In this document: positions 48,708 through 59,387 of the stretch, one piece after another
How positions within the stretch are numbered: position 1 is the first letter of the stretch
Layout of the letters: every line of letters starts with the position of its first letter
Assembly: GCF_031181385.1 (NCBI RefSeq)
Contig: NZ_JAPSKV010000007.1
Coordinates: forward strand, 62,001-126,000
Length of the DNA: 64,000 nt
Direction of reading: 5' to 3'
DNA from: Fredinandcohnia onubensis
GTDB taxonomy: Bacteria; Bacillota; Bacilli; Bacillales; Bacillaceae_L
The notes under the pieces: model-generated
The model's database searches: none
Told to the model about the DNA's origin: nothing
Seen by the model: the letters and a program-made list of their open reading frames with translations, nothing else
Made by a program: the position numbers and the translations under genes

Positions 48708-51700
48708 TTAAACCACTAGATTTTGCGTTTCAAGAATTAATTTATAATTCCGAGGGATTACTTTAATAAACTGTGCCGCTTCTTTTTTCCAATGTTGAAT
48801 TAAGCGATAAGCCAAAGGACTATTTGTGTATTCATAATATTCTTTCAAGAGACTGTAAACCATGTTCTTTTCATCAAGATCTTCTATGGATTCTAGTAGA
48901 ACTAGTTCTGGATTATATTCATGTTGGAAATGTTGATTAGCCGGTTCATATATATAAGCAATGCCTCCGGACATACCTGCAGCGAAATTTTTTCCAACTT
49001 CTCCTAGGATTAACGCCCTGCCTCCTGTCATGTATTCACAGCCATGTTCACCGACTCCTTCTACAACAACAGTTGCACCACTATTACGAACACAGAATCT
49101 TTCCCCTGCTTTTCCACGAATAAATGCCTTCCCGCTTGTTGCTCCATAAAAAGCCGCATTCCCTATAATCACATTCTCTTCTGCAACGAGTGAAGATAAA
49201 CTAGATGGGCGGACAATAATCTTACCCCCAGATAGACCTTTTCCAACATAGTCATTACTATCTCCTTCTACTTCTAGGGTGAGTCCACTCGGTATGAATG
49301 CCCCGAAACTTTGACCTGCTGATCCTTTGAATAGATAGTGAAGCGTATCCTCAGGTAAGCCAACTGCTCCAAATTGCTTTGATATCTCACTTCCGGTCAA
49401 TGTTCCCACAGATCGATCTGTGTTTGAAATTTGGAAAACATCCCTTGCAGTCTGGTGGTTTACCCACGCTTGGCTGCTGATTGGAAGTAGTTCTCGATAA
49501 TCGAGTGTTTGTTCCAGTTGATGGTCTTGCTTTTTAGATGAAACTCTCTCACCTTCATTTCTGACTAAAAGTGGAGACAAATCAAGATTTTGCAGTTTCC
49601 ACGCTTTAGGATTATCTATCTGGATGACGTCTGTGCATCCAATCATCTCATCCATCGTTCTGAAACCAAATTGAGCCATATATTCTCGAACTTCTTGCGC
49701 AATAAAGGTCATTAGATGAACAATATGTTCCGCTGTTCCCATCATTTTCTTTCGAAGTTCTGGGTTTTGAGTCGCAATTCCAACTGGACAAGTGTCCATG
49801 TGGCAAACTCTCATCATGATACAACCGAGTGAAACAAGTGGAAGAGTTGCAAAACCATATTCTTCTGCACCCAACAATGCTGCAATGACAACATCTCGGC
49901 CATTCATCAACTTTCCATCAGCTTCAAGCCTTACACTATTTCTAAGGCCGTTTAGCATGAGGGTTTGATGAGCTTCTGCTAATCCTAGTTCCCAGGGCAG
50001 ACCAGCATGTTTAATACTCGTCTTTGCTGCCGCACCTGTTCCACCATCATAGCCACTCACCAAAATAACATCGGCCTTTGCTTTGGCAACGCCCGCTGCA
50101 ATTGTTCCTACACCTGTACCAGAAACAAGCTTTACATTAATATCTGCACTTGGATTTGCATTTTTCAGATCATATATAAGCTGTTCTAAGTCCTCAATCG
50201 AATAGATATCATGGTGTGGAGGAGGTGAGATTAACTCGATACCAGGTGTCGATCCCCTTGTTTTTGCTACTGATATGGTGACCTTATGACCAGCAAGTTG
50301 ACCTCCTTCACCCGGCTTTGCTCCTTGTGCCATTTTTATTTGGATTTCATCACTATTCACAAGATAATGACTTGTCACCCCAAATCGTCCGGATGCCACT
50401 TGCTTCATCCTGCTTAATTTTGAATCCCCATTAACGAGCGGAATAAAACGTTGTGGATCCTCTCCACCTTCACCGGAATTGCTTTTTCCTCCAATTCGAT
50501 TCATGGCTATAGCAATCGCTTCATGAGCCTCTTTACTAATGGAGCCGTATGACATTGCTCCTGTTTTAAAGCGTTTAAAAATAGACTCAATTGGTTCAAC
50601 TTCCTCAATTGAAATAGGCTTCCTGTTACTCTTTAACTGGAACATGCCTCTGAGCGTAATACTCTTTTCGGTATCTTCCCCCATCATGTGACTGTATTTT
50701 TTATAAACCTCATAGTTACCGGTACGACAGGCATGTTGTAAGGTGTGGATGGTCTCTGGTCGGTACAAATGTGACTCTCCGTTTACACGCCATTGTAGGT
50801 CATCACCTTCATCTAAAGTTGGATCTTCATTTAGCCAAGCCTGGTTGTGACGACTAATAGTTTCTTTTGCAATATCTTCAAGTTGAAGCCCGCCTATTCG
50901 AGACGATGTGCGCGGAAAATACGTGTCGATTACCTCTTCACTAATCCCAACAGCCTCAAATATTTGAGCACCAATATAACTCTGAACTGTCGAAATCCCC
51001 ATTTTTGACATGATCTTCAGGATTCCTTTTGTAACTGCCTTTTTATAATTAGCGAATAACTTTTCACCTGTTAGTTGCGAAAGCGATTTGTATACTAGAT
51101 ATGGAAAGATGGCATTTGCGCCATATCCGAGTAGCACTGCAAAATGGTGAACTTCCCTAGGCTCTCCCGATGCTATTATGATGCTGACCTTGCTTCTAAG
51201 TCCTTGTCGTATCAAATGGTGGTGGAGAGCAGATACAGCTAGTAGGGAAGGAACTGCACCTTGATTTTGATTGATTCCTTGGTCGCTTAACACGACTAGA
51301 TTGCTTCCATCCCTTACTGCTTTTTCAGCAGCTGAGAGTATTTCGTGAAGACGGTCCTGAATCGCCATTCCTTTTACAGGTAAGAGAATCGAAATAGTCG
51401 ATACTTTCCAATCTTCGCTTTCCAAACTTTGTATTGTTCTCATTTCTTCTTCAGACAGGATTGGGGAGCTCAACCTTATTTTTTTGTAATCTTCAGTCTT
51501 CGGTTGCAATAAATTCCCCTCTGCTCCTAGTAAAACTTCCATTGATGTGACATATGCTTCGCGGATCGCATCAATTGGGGGATTGGTTACTTGGGCAAAA
51601 CGCTGTTTGAAATAATTAAATAGTAATTGAGGTTTTGATGATAGAATGGCTAGCGGAGCATCGTATCCCATAGAACCAATCGGTTCATTTCCTTCTTGCG

Positions 51701-53159
51701 CCATCGGCTTAATGATTTTATCCCACTCTTCATAGGTGTAGCCGAACGCTTTTTGAATACGTAATAGTTCCTCTTTGCTTTCTGTTGCCTCTTTCTTCTT
51801 TGTTGTAGGTAGATTTTCAATTGGGGTAATTGTCTCAGCTACCCAATCTTCATATGGATTTTCGTTTATAAATTGTTGTTTTACCTCTTCATCCAGTAGA
51901 AGCTTCTTCTTCTCAAAATCTACTAAAAGCATTTGTCCTGGTTTTAGGCGATCCTTTAGAATAATTTTTTCTTCTGGAATGTCTACTACTCCCACTTCCG
52001 AAGATAAACATAGGAAATCATCATCTGTAAGTATAATACGTGCTGGCCTTAACCCATTTCTATCTAGGCAAGCTCCAATCTGTTTTCCATTTGTAAAACC
52101 CATTGCTGCTGGACCGTCCCAGGCCTCCATGAGGCAACTATGAAACTGATAGAATGCCCTTTTCTTGTCAGATAGAAGTTTGTTATTCTGCCAAGGTTCT
52201 GGGATCATCAACATCATCGCTTTCGCGAGTGGCCATCCGGACATCACTAGATATTCTAGCGCGTTATCAAACATTGCAGTGTCACTACCATCAAGGTCAA
52301 TCACTGGGTGGAGAGCTTCATTATCTTCCAGAAGGTCGGAACGAAGAACTGGTTCCCGTGCAAGCATCCAGTTTACATTGCCTGTTATCGTATTAATCTC
52401 CCCATTATGCATTAATGTTCGGTTTGGCTGTGCTCTTCTCCAGCTAGGAAAGGTGTTGGTACTAAATCGGTTATGCACCATGGCCATCGCGGATTGGTAA
52501 TCATCTCTACTTAAATCTTCATAATAGCTTCTTAACTGGCTCGGTAAGAGAAGACCTTTATATACGATGGTTCTTGATGAAAAACTAACAATATAGCAAT
52601 CTTCCTGATTTACTTCTGCATCATTGAATTCTTTCTCTACTTTTCGACGTGCCATATATAACAATCGCTCAAATTGATCACTGTCTAGTTCCTTATTGGC
52701 GGAAGTAACGAATAATTGATGGACAGATGGTTGTGACTGTTTAGCCGTGCTTCCCAACTCTTCATCATTTGTTGGTACATTTCTCCATCCAAAAATCTCT
52801 AGACCCTCATTCTGCACGATTTCTTCTATTCTCAATTTATAATCTGTCACTTTGTCTAACTCTTGAGGTAAAAATAGCATCCCAACTCCGTAAGCACCCA
52901 TGAATGGAAGTTGTTTCCCTTTTAACTTCCATTCATTCACAAATAAATCGTGTGGGAGCTCAGTTAGGATTCCAGAGCCATCTCCTAATTTTTCACTACC
53001 AGTCTGACCCCCACGATGATTTAATCGTTCGAGAGCTGTTAGAGCCTGACTTACTAAGGAGTATGTTTTACCACCTCTAATATTTGCAAGCAAGGCGATA
53101 CCACAAGCGTCATGTTCAAACTGAGGATCATATAAACCATGTCTTTTTAATCGATGCAT
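48708..53159 (-). CDS. gltB: Glutamate synthase large subunit
   Basis: 1483-aa protein with [12 protein letters not shown]-terminal nucleophile, [24 protein letters not shown] and a gltB-type C-terminus. Confidence 0.96.
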   Translation of the reverse strand: MHRLKRHGLYDPQFEHDACGIALLANIRGGKTYSLVSQALTALERLNHRGGQTGSEKLGDGSGILTELPHDLFVNEWKLKGKQLPFMGAYGVGMLFLPQELDKVTDYKLRIEEIVQNEGLEIFGWRNVPTNDEELGSTAKQSQPSVHQLFVTSANKELDSDQFERLLYMARRKVEKEFNDAEVNQEDCYIVSFSSRTIVYKGLLLPSQLRSYYEDLSRDDYQSAMAMVHNRFSTNTFPSWRRAQPNRTLMHNGEINTITGNVNWMLAREPVLRSDLLEDNEALHPVIDLDGSDTAMFDNALEYLVMSGWPLAKAMMLMIPEPWQNNKLLSDKKRAFYQFHSCLMEAWDGPAAMGFTNGKQIGACLDRNGLRPARIILTDDDFLCLSSEVGVVDIPEEKIILKDRLKPGQMLLVDFEKKKLLLDEEVKQQFINENPYEDWVAETITPIENLPTTKKKEATESKEELLRIQKAFGYTYEEWDKIIKPMAQEGNEPIGSMGYDAPLAILSSKPQLLFNYFKQRFAQVTNPPIDAIREAYVTSMEVLLGAEGNLLQPKTEDYKKIRLSSPILSEEEMRTIQSLESEDWKVSTISILLPVKGMAIQDRLHEILSAAEKAVRDGSNLVVLSDQGINQNQGAVPSLLAVSALHHHLIRQGLRSKVSIIIASGEPREVHHFAVLLGYGANAIFPYLVYKSLSQLTGEKLFANYKKAVTKGILKIMSKMGISTVQSYIGAQIFEAVGISEEVIDTYFPRTSSRIGGLQLEDIAKETISRHNQAWLNEDPTLDEGDDLQWRVNGESHLYRPETIHTLQHACRTGNYEVYKKYSHMMGEDTEKSITLRGMFQLKSNRKPISIEEVEPIESIFKRFKTGAMSYGSISKEAHEAIAIAMNRIGGKSNSGEGGEDPQRFIPLVNGDSKLSRMKQVASGRFGVTSHYLVNSDEIQIKMAQGAKPGEGGQLAGHKVTISVAKTRGSTPGIELISPPPHHDIYSIEDLEQLIYDLKNANPSADINVKLVSGTGVGTIAAGVAKAKADVILVSGYDGGTGAAAKTSIKHAGLPWELGLAEAHQTLMLNGLRNSVRLEADGKLMNGRDVVIAALLGAEEYGFATLPLVSLGCIMMRVCHMDTCPVGIATQNPELRKKMMGTAEHIVHLMTFIAQEVREYMAQFGFRTMDEMIGCTDVIQIDNPKAWKLQNLDLSPLLVRNEGERVSSKKQDHQLEQTLDYRELLPISSQAWVNHQTARDVFQISNTDRSVGTLTGSEISKQFGAVGLPEDTLHYLFKGSAGQSFGAFIPSGLTLEVEGDSNDYVGKGLSGGKIIVRPSSLSSLVAEENVIIGNAAFYGATSGKAFIRGKAGERFCVRNSGATVVVEGVGEHGCEYMTGGRALILGEVGKNFAAGMSGGIAYIYEPANQHFQHEYNPELVLLESIEDLDEKNMVYSLLKEYYEYTNSPLAYRLIQHWKKEAAQFIKVIPRNYKLILETQNLVV

Positions 53160-53215
53160 TTGTATCACCCCTGTTCCTTATCTGTTTCGTTGTTAAGTTA
53201 ATAGTAGCACCGTTA

Positions 53216-53255
53216 TTTTGAAAGATATTTAAACTATTCGCTATAAAATTTACAC
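53216..53255 (-). promoter_or_regulatory. 40-bp element upstream of gltB, shared with asnB
   Basis: TTTTGAAAGATATTTAAACTATTCGCTATAAAATTTACAC, 32/40 identical to 55271-55310. Confidence 0.65.
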
Positions 53256-53324
53256 TGAATGACACAACTTGTTTTACATTCACGCTAGGATTTTCTCTAC
53301 CAAAACGCCTTTCGGAGCTCAAGT

Positions 53325-55175
53325 TTAATCAACAATATTCACATTATAAGAATCAAGCCACACATTGATTTGCACTAAATGTGCGATGAGCTGAGGTCCT
53401 GTCATTAGTTGCCCAAACCAAGGAACTTTGAATGATGCCCCGTCTGAATCAATGATATCTCTTACCTTTTGTTTCGAAACTAATTCTAGAATGGGAGAGT
53501 TCTTCTTCTCGATTACGCTAGTAAGCATATTTTTTACGAGATTCAAATAATCTGGATTATGAGTTTTCGGATAAGGATTTTTCTTTCTATACAGAATGGA
53601 ATTAGGTAATGTTCCCTCTAATGCTTTCCTTAAGATTCCTTTTTCCCTTCCTTCTAACATCTTCATCTCCCATGGGATATTCCACACATATTCAATGAGT
53701 CGGTGGTCCGCAAATGGAACCCGTACTTCTAGACTAGCCGCCATACTCATGCGATCCTTTCGTTCTAGCAGAGTAGACATGAACCAAATCATATTCAAAT
53801 AAAATATTTCCCTTCGTCTTGACTCTTCTGGACTTTCTCCATCTAATCGTGGAACCTCCCGTAATGTTTCATGGTATCGTTCTTGTACATAGTCTTTTAG
53901 ATTAAGTTTGTTTTGCCAATCAGGTAATAGAAGCTTATGTCTTTCTTCTTCAGACTTCATCCAAGGAAAATGGTTATCTTGCAGTAACTCTTTCTTATAA
54001 AACCAAGGGTAACCTCCGAAAATTTCATCCGCACATTCTCCAGATAAGGCAACCGTAAAGTCTTGTTTGATCTCCTCCGAAAACCAAAGGAGAGAAGAGT
54101 CAATATCCGCCATTCCCGGCAAATCTCTTCCTTTTACCGCGTCTTCTAATCGGCCAGCAAGTTGTTCCTGAGTAATAATTTTCGAATGATGATCGACACC
54201 TAAATATTGCGTCATCTTATCAATCCATGGTTTGTCTTCATCCACTTGAAATAAGCTTGATTTGAAAAACTCGCTATTCCGCTCATAGTCAATCGAATAC
54301 GTGTGGAGCTTTCCTCTTCCTTGTTGGTTAAAGTAGTTCGAGGCAATCGCACTTATTGCACTAGAATCTAATCCACCTGACAAAAATGTACAGACCGGAA
54401 CATCTGCAACTAGTTGTCTTTCAACGGCATCTTTCACTAGAAATCGTACTTCTTCCACCGTATCGTCTAATGAATCAGAATGTTTGCGGCTTTCGACATT
54501 CCAATAACGTTTCATTTTTAGTCCATTCCGATCAAACATTAGAAGATGTGCCGGCCTTAATTCTTGTATACCTCGATAAATACCATGCCCTGGTGTACGG
54601 GATGGTCCTAACCCAAAAACCTCTTGAAGACCTTCGCGATCTACTTCCGCCTTCACATTTGGATGTGCCAAAATGGCTTTAAGCTCTGACCCAAACAAAA
54701 GGGTGCTATCTGTATGTTTGAAAAATAACGGTTTGACCCCAAGTCGATCCCTTGCAATAAAAAGTTTTTCTTGCCGATGGTCCCAAATTGCAAAAGCAAA
54801 AATACCATTTAACCGCTCAACACATTCTTCTCGCCACTCAATATAAGAAGTAAGAAGTACTTCCGTATCGGAGTGGGATTGAAATGTATACCCACGGCTT
54901 AGCAATTCCTTACGTAAATCCTCTGTATTATAAAGTTCTCCATTATAAACCATTGAAAAAGCATGCCCGCTTTTTGATCTCCTTGTCATCGGCTGTGTTC
55001 CTCCGGAAGGATCCACAACAATTAATCTTGTATGACCCAGTGCAGCATGATGATCACTTAAAACATTAGAAGCATCTGGACCACGCTTTACTAATGCCTG
55101 CGCCATCTTACCGACGATTTGTTCTTGGTGTTTCAAATCCTGTTGCCAATCAATCCATCCTGTAATTCCACACAT
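53325..55175 (-). CDS. asnB: Asparagine synthase (glutamine-hydrolysing)
   Basis: MCGITGWIDWQ; LGHTRLIVVDPSGGTQPM; VCTFLSGGLDSSAISAIA. Confidence 0.96.
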   Translation of the reverse strand: MCGITGWIDWQQDLKHQEQIVGKMAQALVKRGPDASNVLSDHHAALGHTRLIVVDPSGGTQPMTRRSKSGHAFSMVYNGELYNTEDLRKELLSRGYTFQSHSDTEVLLTSYIEWREECVERLNGIFAFAIWDHRQEKLFIARDRLGVKPLFFKHTDSTLLFGSELKAILAHPNVKAEVDREGLQEVFGLGPSRTPGHGIYRGIQELRPAHLLMFDRNGLKMKRYWNVESRKHSDSLDDTVEEVRFLVKDAVERQLVADVPVCTFLSGGLDSSAISAIASNYFNQQGRGKLHTYSIDYERNSEFFKSSLFQVDEDKPWIDKMTQYLGVDHHSKIITQEQLAGRLEDAVKGRDLPGMADIDSSLLWFSEEIKQDFTVALSGECADEIFGGYPWFYKKELLQDNHFPWMKSEEERHKLLLPDWQNKLNLKDYVQERYHETLREVPRLDGESPEESRRREIFYLNMIWFMSTLLERKDRMSMAASLEVRVPFADHRLIEYVWNIPWEMKMLEGREKGILRKALEGTLPNSILYRKKNPYPKTHNPDYLNLVKNMLTSVIEKKNSPILELVSKQKVRDIIDSDGASFKVPWFGQLMTGPQLIAHLVQINVWLDSYNVNIVD

Positions 55176-55270
55176 TGAGATCACTCTTTCTTAAGAAATT
55201 TTCTGGCTTCCTTCTATACGTAAAAGCCAAACATGTATATTGATCTGTCATTTTAATCGTATCATCCTCT

Positions 55271-55310
55271 TTTCGAAAAATATTTAGACTATTCTGTGTA
55301 AAGTTTGCAC
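55271..55310 (-). promoter_or_regulatory. 40-bp element upstream of asnB, shared with gltB
   Basis: TTTCGAAAAATATTTAGACTATTCTGTGTAAAGTTTGCAC. Confidence 0.65.
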
Positions 55311-55374
55311 TTTTTTACATAATTTTTCCTTTTTGAATAATTAATCTGTTAAAAGGACAAATAGCACGATTAAA

Positions 55375-55860
55375 TGGTGCTCGCAGTCAGAATAGGTTCG
55401 GGATTCTGACTGTAAGCATGAAAACATGGGTCTCTGAGTCAGAATAAGGCTGGGATTGCGACTAGCTTTATGATCAAACGGTGCTTGCAGTCAGTATAGG
55501 TTCGGGATTCTGACTGCAAGCTTGAAAACATGGGCCTCTGAGTCAGGATAAGGCTGGGATTGCGACTAGCTTTATGATCAAACGGTGCCCGCAGTCAGAA
55601 TAAGTGGGGGATTCTGACTGCAAGCTTGATAACATGGGTCTCTGAGTCAGAATAAGGCTGGGATTGCGACTAGCTTTATGGACCAAACGGTGCTTGCCAG
55701 TCAGAATAGGTGGGGGATTCTGACTGCAAGCTTGATAACATGGGTCTCTGAGTCAGAATAAGGCTGGGATTGCGACTAGCATTATGGTCAAACTGTGCCC
55801 GCAGTCAGAATAGATTCGGGATTCTGACTGCAAGCTTGAAAACATAGATCTCTGAGTCAG
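55375..55860. repeat. Tandem array with 52-bp period and about 104-bp higher-order unit; inverted arms GCTTGCAGTCAGAAT...ATTCTGACTGCAAGC
   Basis: GTCAG occurs at 55386, 55438, 55490, 55542, 55594, 55646, 55700, 55752, 55804 and 55856. Confidence 0.96.
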
Positions 55861-55907
55861 TTCAGTGCAGAATTCGAACAGATTGTTTAACACAGCTCAA
55901 TAAAAAA

Positions 55908-55937
55908 AGCACCTAAACCACAATGGTTAGGTGCTTG
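55908..55937 (-). terminator. Terminator after the AraC-type gene
   Basis: AAGCACCTAAACCACAATGGTTAGGTGCTT with an adjacent A/T run. Confidence 0.8.
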
Positions 55938-55949
55938 TTATTGCTGTAT

Positions 55950-56753
55950 TTAACGAACTTCAGAAGGGCTTTTCCCTGTGTATTTTTTAAACTGTCGACT
56001 AAAAAAGTGCAGATTATCATAGCCTAACGCTTGAGCCACTTCAGTTACTGTCATTCCTGTATAATGAAGGAGATGCTCCGCCCTCTTAATACGAGATTCT
56101 ACTATATAGGTTCGCACTGACTTACCAATAATCTCCTTAAACTTCAGTGAAAAATACCTTGGAGAAAAGTTCGCACGAGAGGCTAAGCTCTCTAACGTAT
56201 GGCCTTCGCCGGGATGTTGCTGCACATAATTTGCCACTTCCCTAATGGCTGACAAGAGAGAAGTTTGAGCTTGCTCGTTTTGTTCTTCAACCTGTTGCTC
56301 CTCTCGTAAAAGCTGAATCATCAATTGTTTAAGGATTAGCTTGGCCTCCGTTTCTGCCCCAAATGTTTTGATTAAAAATAACCGAACATATTGTGTTAAG
56401 AGAGACTCAAAAGGAATTGAGTCTTGAACAATGCGATAAGAAGATGGTAGTAAAGTAGGCTCATTGTCTAAGTCGAAATGAATGTAGGTAATTGTAAGTG
56501 GATTCTGAGGATTCTGGGTGGCAGTCGTCCAATCGCCCGGAAGGAATAAAAAGCAACTTCCCCGTTTTATCGAATAATCTTGACCGTTTAAGTTTAAATT
56601 TCCTTCACCGCTCCAAACATAAAACAAATCATAGTTCGGAATAGGCTCTTTTCGCTTCCATTGCCAGTTTGGTTCACAGCTTATTGTTGCAAGAGATGGT
56701 TTCAAAATAAATTCCTCAGGATTAATATTCAGCACACCGCTCACCTTCCTCAC
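55950..56753 (-). CDS. AraC-family transcriptional regulator
   Basis: N-terminal cupin-like domain, C-terminal HTH LESLASRANFSPRYFSLKFKEIIGKSVRTYIVESRIKRAEHLL...VAQALGYDNLHFFSRQFKKYTGKSPSEVR. Confidence 0.93.
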   Translation of the reverse strand: MRKVSGVLNINPEEFILKPSLATISCEPNWQWKRKEPIPNYDLFYVWSGEGNLNLNGQDYSIKRGSCFLFLPGDWTTATQNPQNPLTITYIHFDLDNEPTLLPSSYRIVQDSIPFESLLTQYVRLFLIKTFGAETEAKLILKQLMIQLLREEQQVEEQNEQAQTSLLSAIREVANYVQQHPGEGHTLESLASRANFSPRYFSLKFKEIIGKSVRTYIVESRIKRAEHLLHYTGMTVTEVAQALGYDNLHFFSRQFKKYTGKSPSEVR

Positions 56754-57035
56754 AAGTAAGGTATATTATAACTATTTATAGGGGCAGATCCATTCATTAA
56801 TAAAATCTAGACCTATAAATGAATCATATCCCCTAGAAAATATTGTATAACTTCTTAATCAATCTAACAAATATTATTTTTGAATAAAATTAATCTCATT
56901 TTTAGATTAATAAGAAATAAATTCGTCTAAGATTTTCCCTATTGGTAACTGAAACGTAATTGTTACCACCCCTTATTCTTTATACCCTTTTATATATTCG
57001 TAATGCTACATTGCATTCCCTTTTTAGGTAAAAGA

Positions 57036-57068
57036 AAATGTGCAAAACCATGAAGGCTTTGCACATTT
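57036..57068. terminator. Terminator near the DsbA-like gene
   Basis: AAATGTGCAAAACCATGAAGGCTTTGCACATTT. Confidence 0.7.
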
Positions 57069-57071
57069 ATA

Positions 57072-57794
57072 TTATTTATCTGTAGGAATTTCACAGCCTT
57101 CATCTGTGCAAACTGCACCTTGGTCACCAGAGAGGTCTTGGAGTTTTGGTGCTGGATGTTCTTCTTCCCAAACCTGTTGGAGTGCACCAAGGAATGTAGA
57201 AGTTGGCTGTGCACCAGAAATGGAGTATTTTTGATTGATTACGAAAAATGGAACGCCGGTAACACCGATTTGTTGTGCAATCGCCTCATCAATTCGTACA
57301 TCATTCGCATATTTCTTTTCGTCTTTTAACACATCTAACGCTTCCTGGTGCTCAACTCCCACAGAATCCGCAAGACCCGCTAGTACATCATGGTCACTGA
57401 TGAGTTTTCCTTCCACGAAATACGATTGAAGAAGAATCTCAGTGAGTTCTTTTTCTTTGCCTACGGTCGCTGCATACTTTGTAAGACGGTGGGCGTCGAA
57501 GGTATTTGTGTTTTTCATTTCATCAAAATTATAGTTTAGACCAAGTTCCGCGGCTTGCTGACCAAGATTTTCGTTCATTTCCTTAGCTTGCGCCACTGGC
57601 ATACCATATTTTGAAGCAAGTAATTCATGGATACTTTGACCTGAATATGGCTTTGCATTCGGATCTAGCTCGAAGCTTTTGAATTCCACTTCGACTTGAT
57701 CACGATGTGGAAATTGCTCAAGTGCTTGTTCCAAGCGTCGCTTTCCTATATAACAGAATGGACATACATAATCTGACCAAACCTCAATTTTCAT
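57072..57794 (-). CDS. DsbA-family oxidoreductase (FrnE-like)
   Basis: MKIEVWSDYVCPFCYIGKRRLEQAL; GVTGVPFFVINQKYSISGAQP. Confidence 0.92.
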   Translation of the reverse strand: MKIEVWSDYVCPFCYIGKRRLEQALEQFPHRDQVEVEFKSFELDPNAKPYSGQSIHELLASKYGMPVAQAKEMNENLGQQAAELGLNYNFDEMKNTNTFDAHRLTKYAATVGKEKELTEILLQSYFVEGKLISDHDVLAGLADSVGVEHQEALDVLKDEKKYANDVRIDEAIAQQIGVTGVPFFVINQKYSISGAQPTSTFLGALQQVWEEEHPAPKLQDLSGDQGAVCTDEGCEIPTDK

Positions 57795-57918
57795 TTATTT
57801 ACACCTCATTTAGATTATTTTTCACCATGGTAACATAATTGGTTAGTAAATGCTCATGGTTTAGTAACGTTTCTCTCCGTAAATATTCTAAAAAAGACCG
57901 CACAATGGCGGCCACATT

Positions 57919-59307
57919 TTACTTTTCTGTTATTTTTCCTTCTTTTAAAAAATAGGTTTTTCCACATTGTGGTAATAATTGTATCCCATTTTTCGGTTTT
58001 AATCTTTCTGGATAAAAGCTGTGAAGTGGGATAAGTGTAGCTGGATCCAATTCATCCACTATATATTTTAAATGCTGGGGAATCGCATGTCCTCCAGTTC
58101 CAATTAGTACTCGTTCAAGTCCAATAATCTGCAATACCTTCTCTAGGTTTTGAAATGCTGGATCAAATGAACCTAACGGAACTCCATTTGAGTGAAGATA
58201 TACTCCATTCTCTACATTCAAATCAAAAAGCTCCAAAGAACGGTCATAGGAATTTTGGACAAAATATTGATCTGGATGTTGGTTGATTTGTTTATATGAA
58301 ATCGTAGAAATCATATTAAATAATTGAGTTTGCCATTTCGGAATAGAAGTTTGTCTCATTTCTTCGGATTCATACACTAGGAAATTTTTTGCGCCTAAAT
58401 GGTTTAAGGCGATTTGAGCGGTTCCAGCTTCTAACACAACTTTACGACCTGATTCAATTCCCGCCTGTAAGATTCCGTGTATTCGGTCAATATTTCGGTG
58501 GTAGATATTAAAAATACCTATACCTTTTGTTTCTTTTAATACCTCTGCTAATTTGACAGGAATCATTGTTTCTGTGATTAAATCTTCGGGAAGTTCCTTG
58601 TTAGCGAAAAGCGATTCTTCAGATAATTCTTCTTCGCTAGATAAAGTGGTTCCTTCCATAATGACAGCATCAAATCCAATTTCTCTTGCTTTCTGAATAA
58701 ACGATTGAATTCGTTCTGGATGTGCACCGTGCATTCTCAAATCTCCGGTATAAATGATAGCTCCATCAGGTGTTTGAATATGAAAGGCACAAGCCCCTAA
58801 AACATCATGGTCAACTTGAATCGGTGTAATTGTAATTTTACCTACTGAAAAAGGCTGATTGTACTTACATGAACGATAATCTCGATTTTCTTGTACTCCC
58901 TCACCAATTACGTCCAATGTTTGATACAAATTCAAAGAATCCTCGGTCATATATACAGGTATCGAGGGGTCAATCAATCCCATTGCTCCCATATGGTCTA
59001 AATGTAAATGAGAAATAAGAATAGCGGTATTACCAGGATAGTTATCAGCTGAAATGATAGATGAATGTTCTGGAAGAGCTTCCTTGCTGTACACTCCATC
59101 AATACCTGGAATTAGTTCAAGCTTTAAATAATCTCTCAAAACGGCACTTTTCCTCAGTTTGATTTGTCCATCAAATATATGATTTTGAGGATTATATACG
59201 AGCCCGAAATCGAAGATGATTCGAGAATCACCATAATGTAAAGAGATGATGGTTCCACCAATTGTCTTTAGGCCACCATAAAAAGTAAGAGATGTTTTAT
59301 GATTCAT
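57919..59307 (-). CDS. MBL-fold metallo-hydrolase, RNase J/CPSF-like
   Basis: LISHLHLDHMGAMGLI; IYTGDLRMHGAHPE; LIGTGGHAIPQHLKYIVDELDPATLIPLHSFYPE. Confidence 0.85.
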   Translation of the reverse strand: MNHKTSLTFYGGLKTIGGTIISLHYGDSRIIFDFGLVYNPQNHIFDGQIKLRKSAVLRDYLKLELIPGIDGVYSKEALPEHSSIISADNYPGNTAILISHLHLDHMGAMGLIDPSIPVYMTEDSLNLYQTLDVIGEGVQENRDYRSCKYNQPFSVGKITITPIQVDHDVLGACAFHIQTPDGAIIYTGDLRMHGAHPERIQSFIQKAREIGFDAVIMEGTTLSSEEELSEESLFANKELPEDLITETMIPVKLAEVLKETKGIGIFNIYHRNIDRIHGILQAGIESGRKVVLEAGTAQIALNHLGAKNFLVYESEEMRQTSIPKWQTQLFNMISTISYKQINQHPDQYFVQNSYDRSLELFDLNVENGVYLHSNGVPLGSFDPAFQNLEKVLQIIGLERVLIGTGGHAIPQHLKYIVDELDPATLIPLHSFYPERLKPKNGIQLLPQCGKTYFLKEGKITEK

Positions 59308-59331
59308 GCTATTGCCACCTTCTGTAAAATA

Positions 59332-59365
59332 AAATTGAAGGAACCTGTACGTCCAGGCTCCTTCA
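59332..59365 (-). terminator. Hairpin between the substrate-binding protein and MBL genes (attenuator/processing site)
   Basis: Minus strand TGAAGGAGCCTGGACGTACAGGTTCCTTCAATTTTATTTT. Confidence 0.65.
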
Positions 59366-59387
59366 TGTTTAACTACGAAACTATCTA

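Noticed and set aside
51775-52500. Plus-strand ORFs of 80-122 aa inside gltB
   Set aside because: Antisense to a clear 1483-aa gltB reading frame; no SD or family support.
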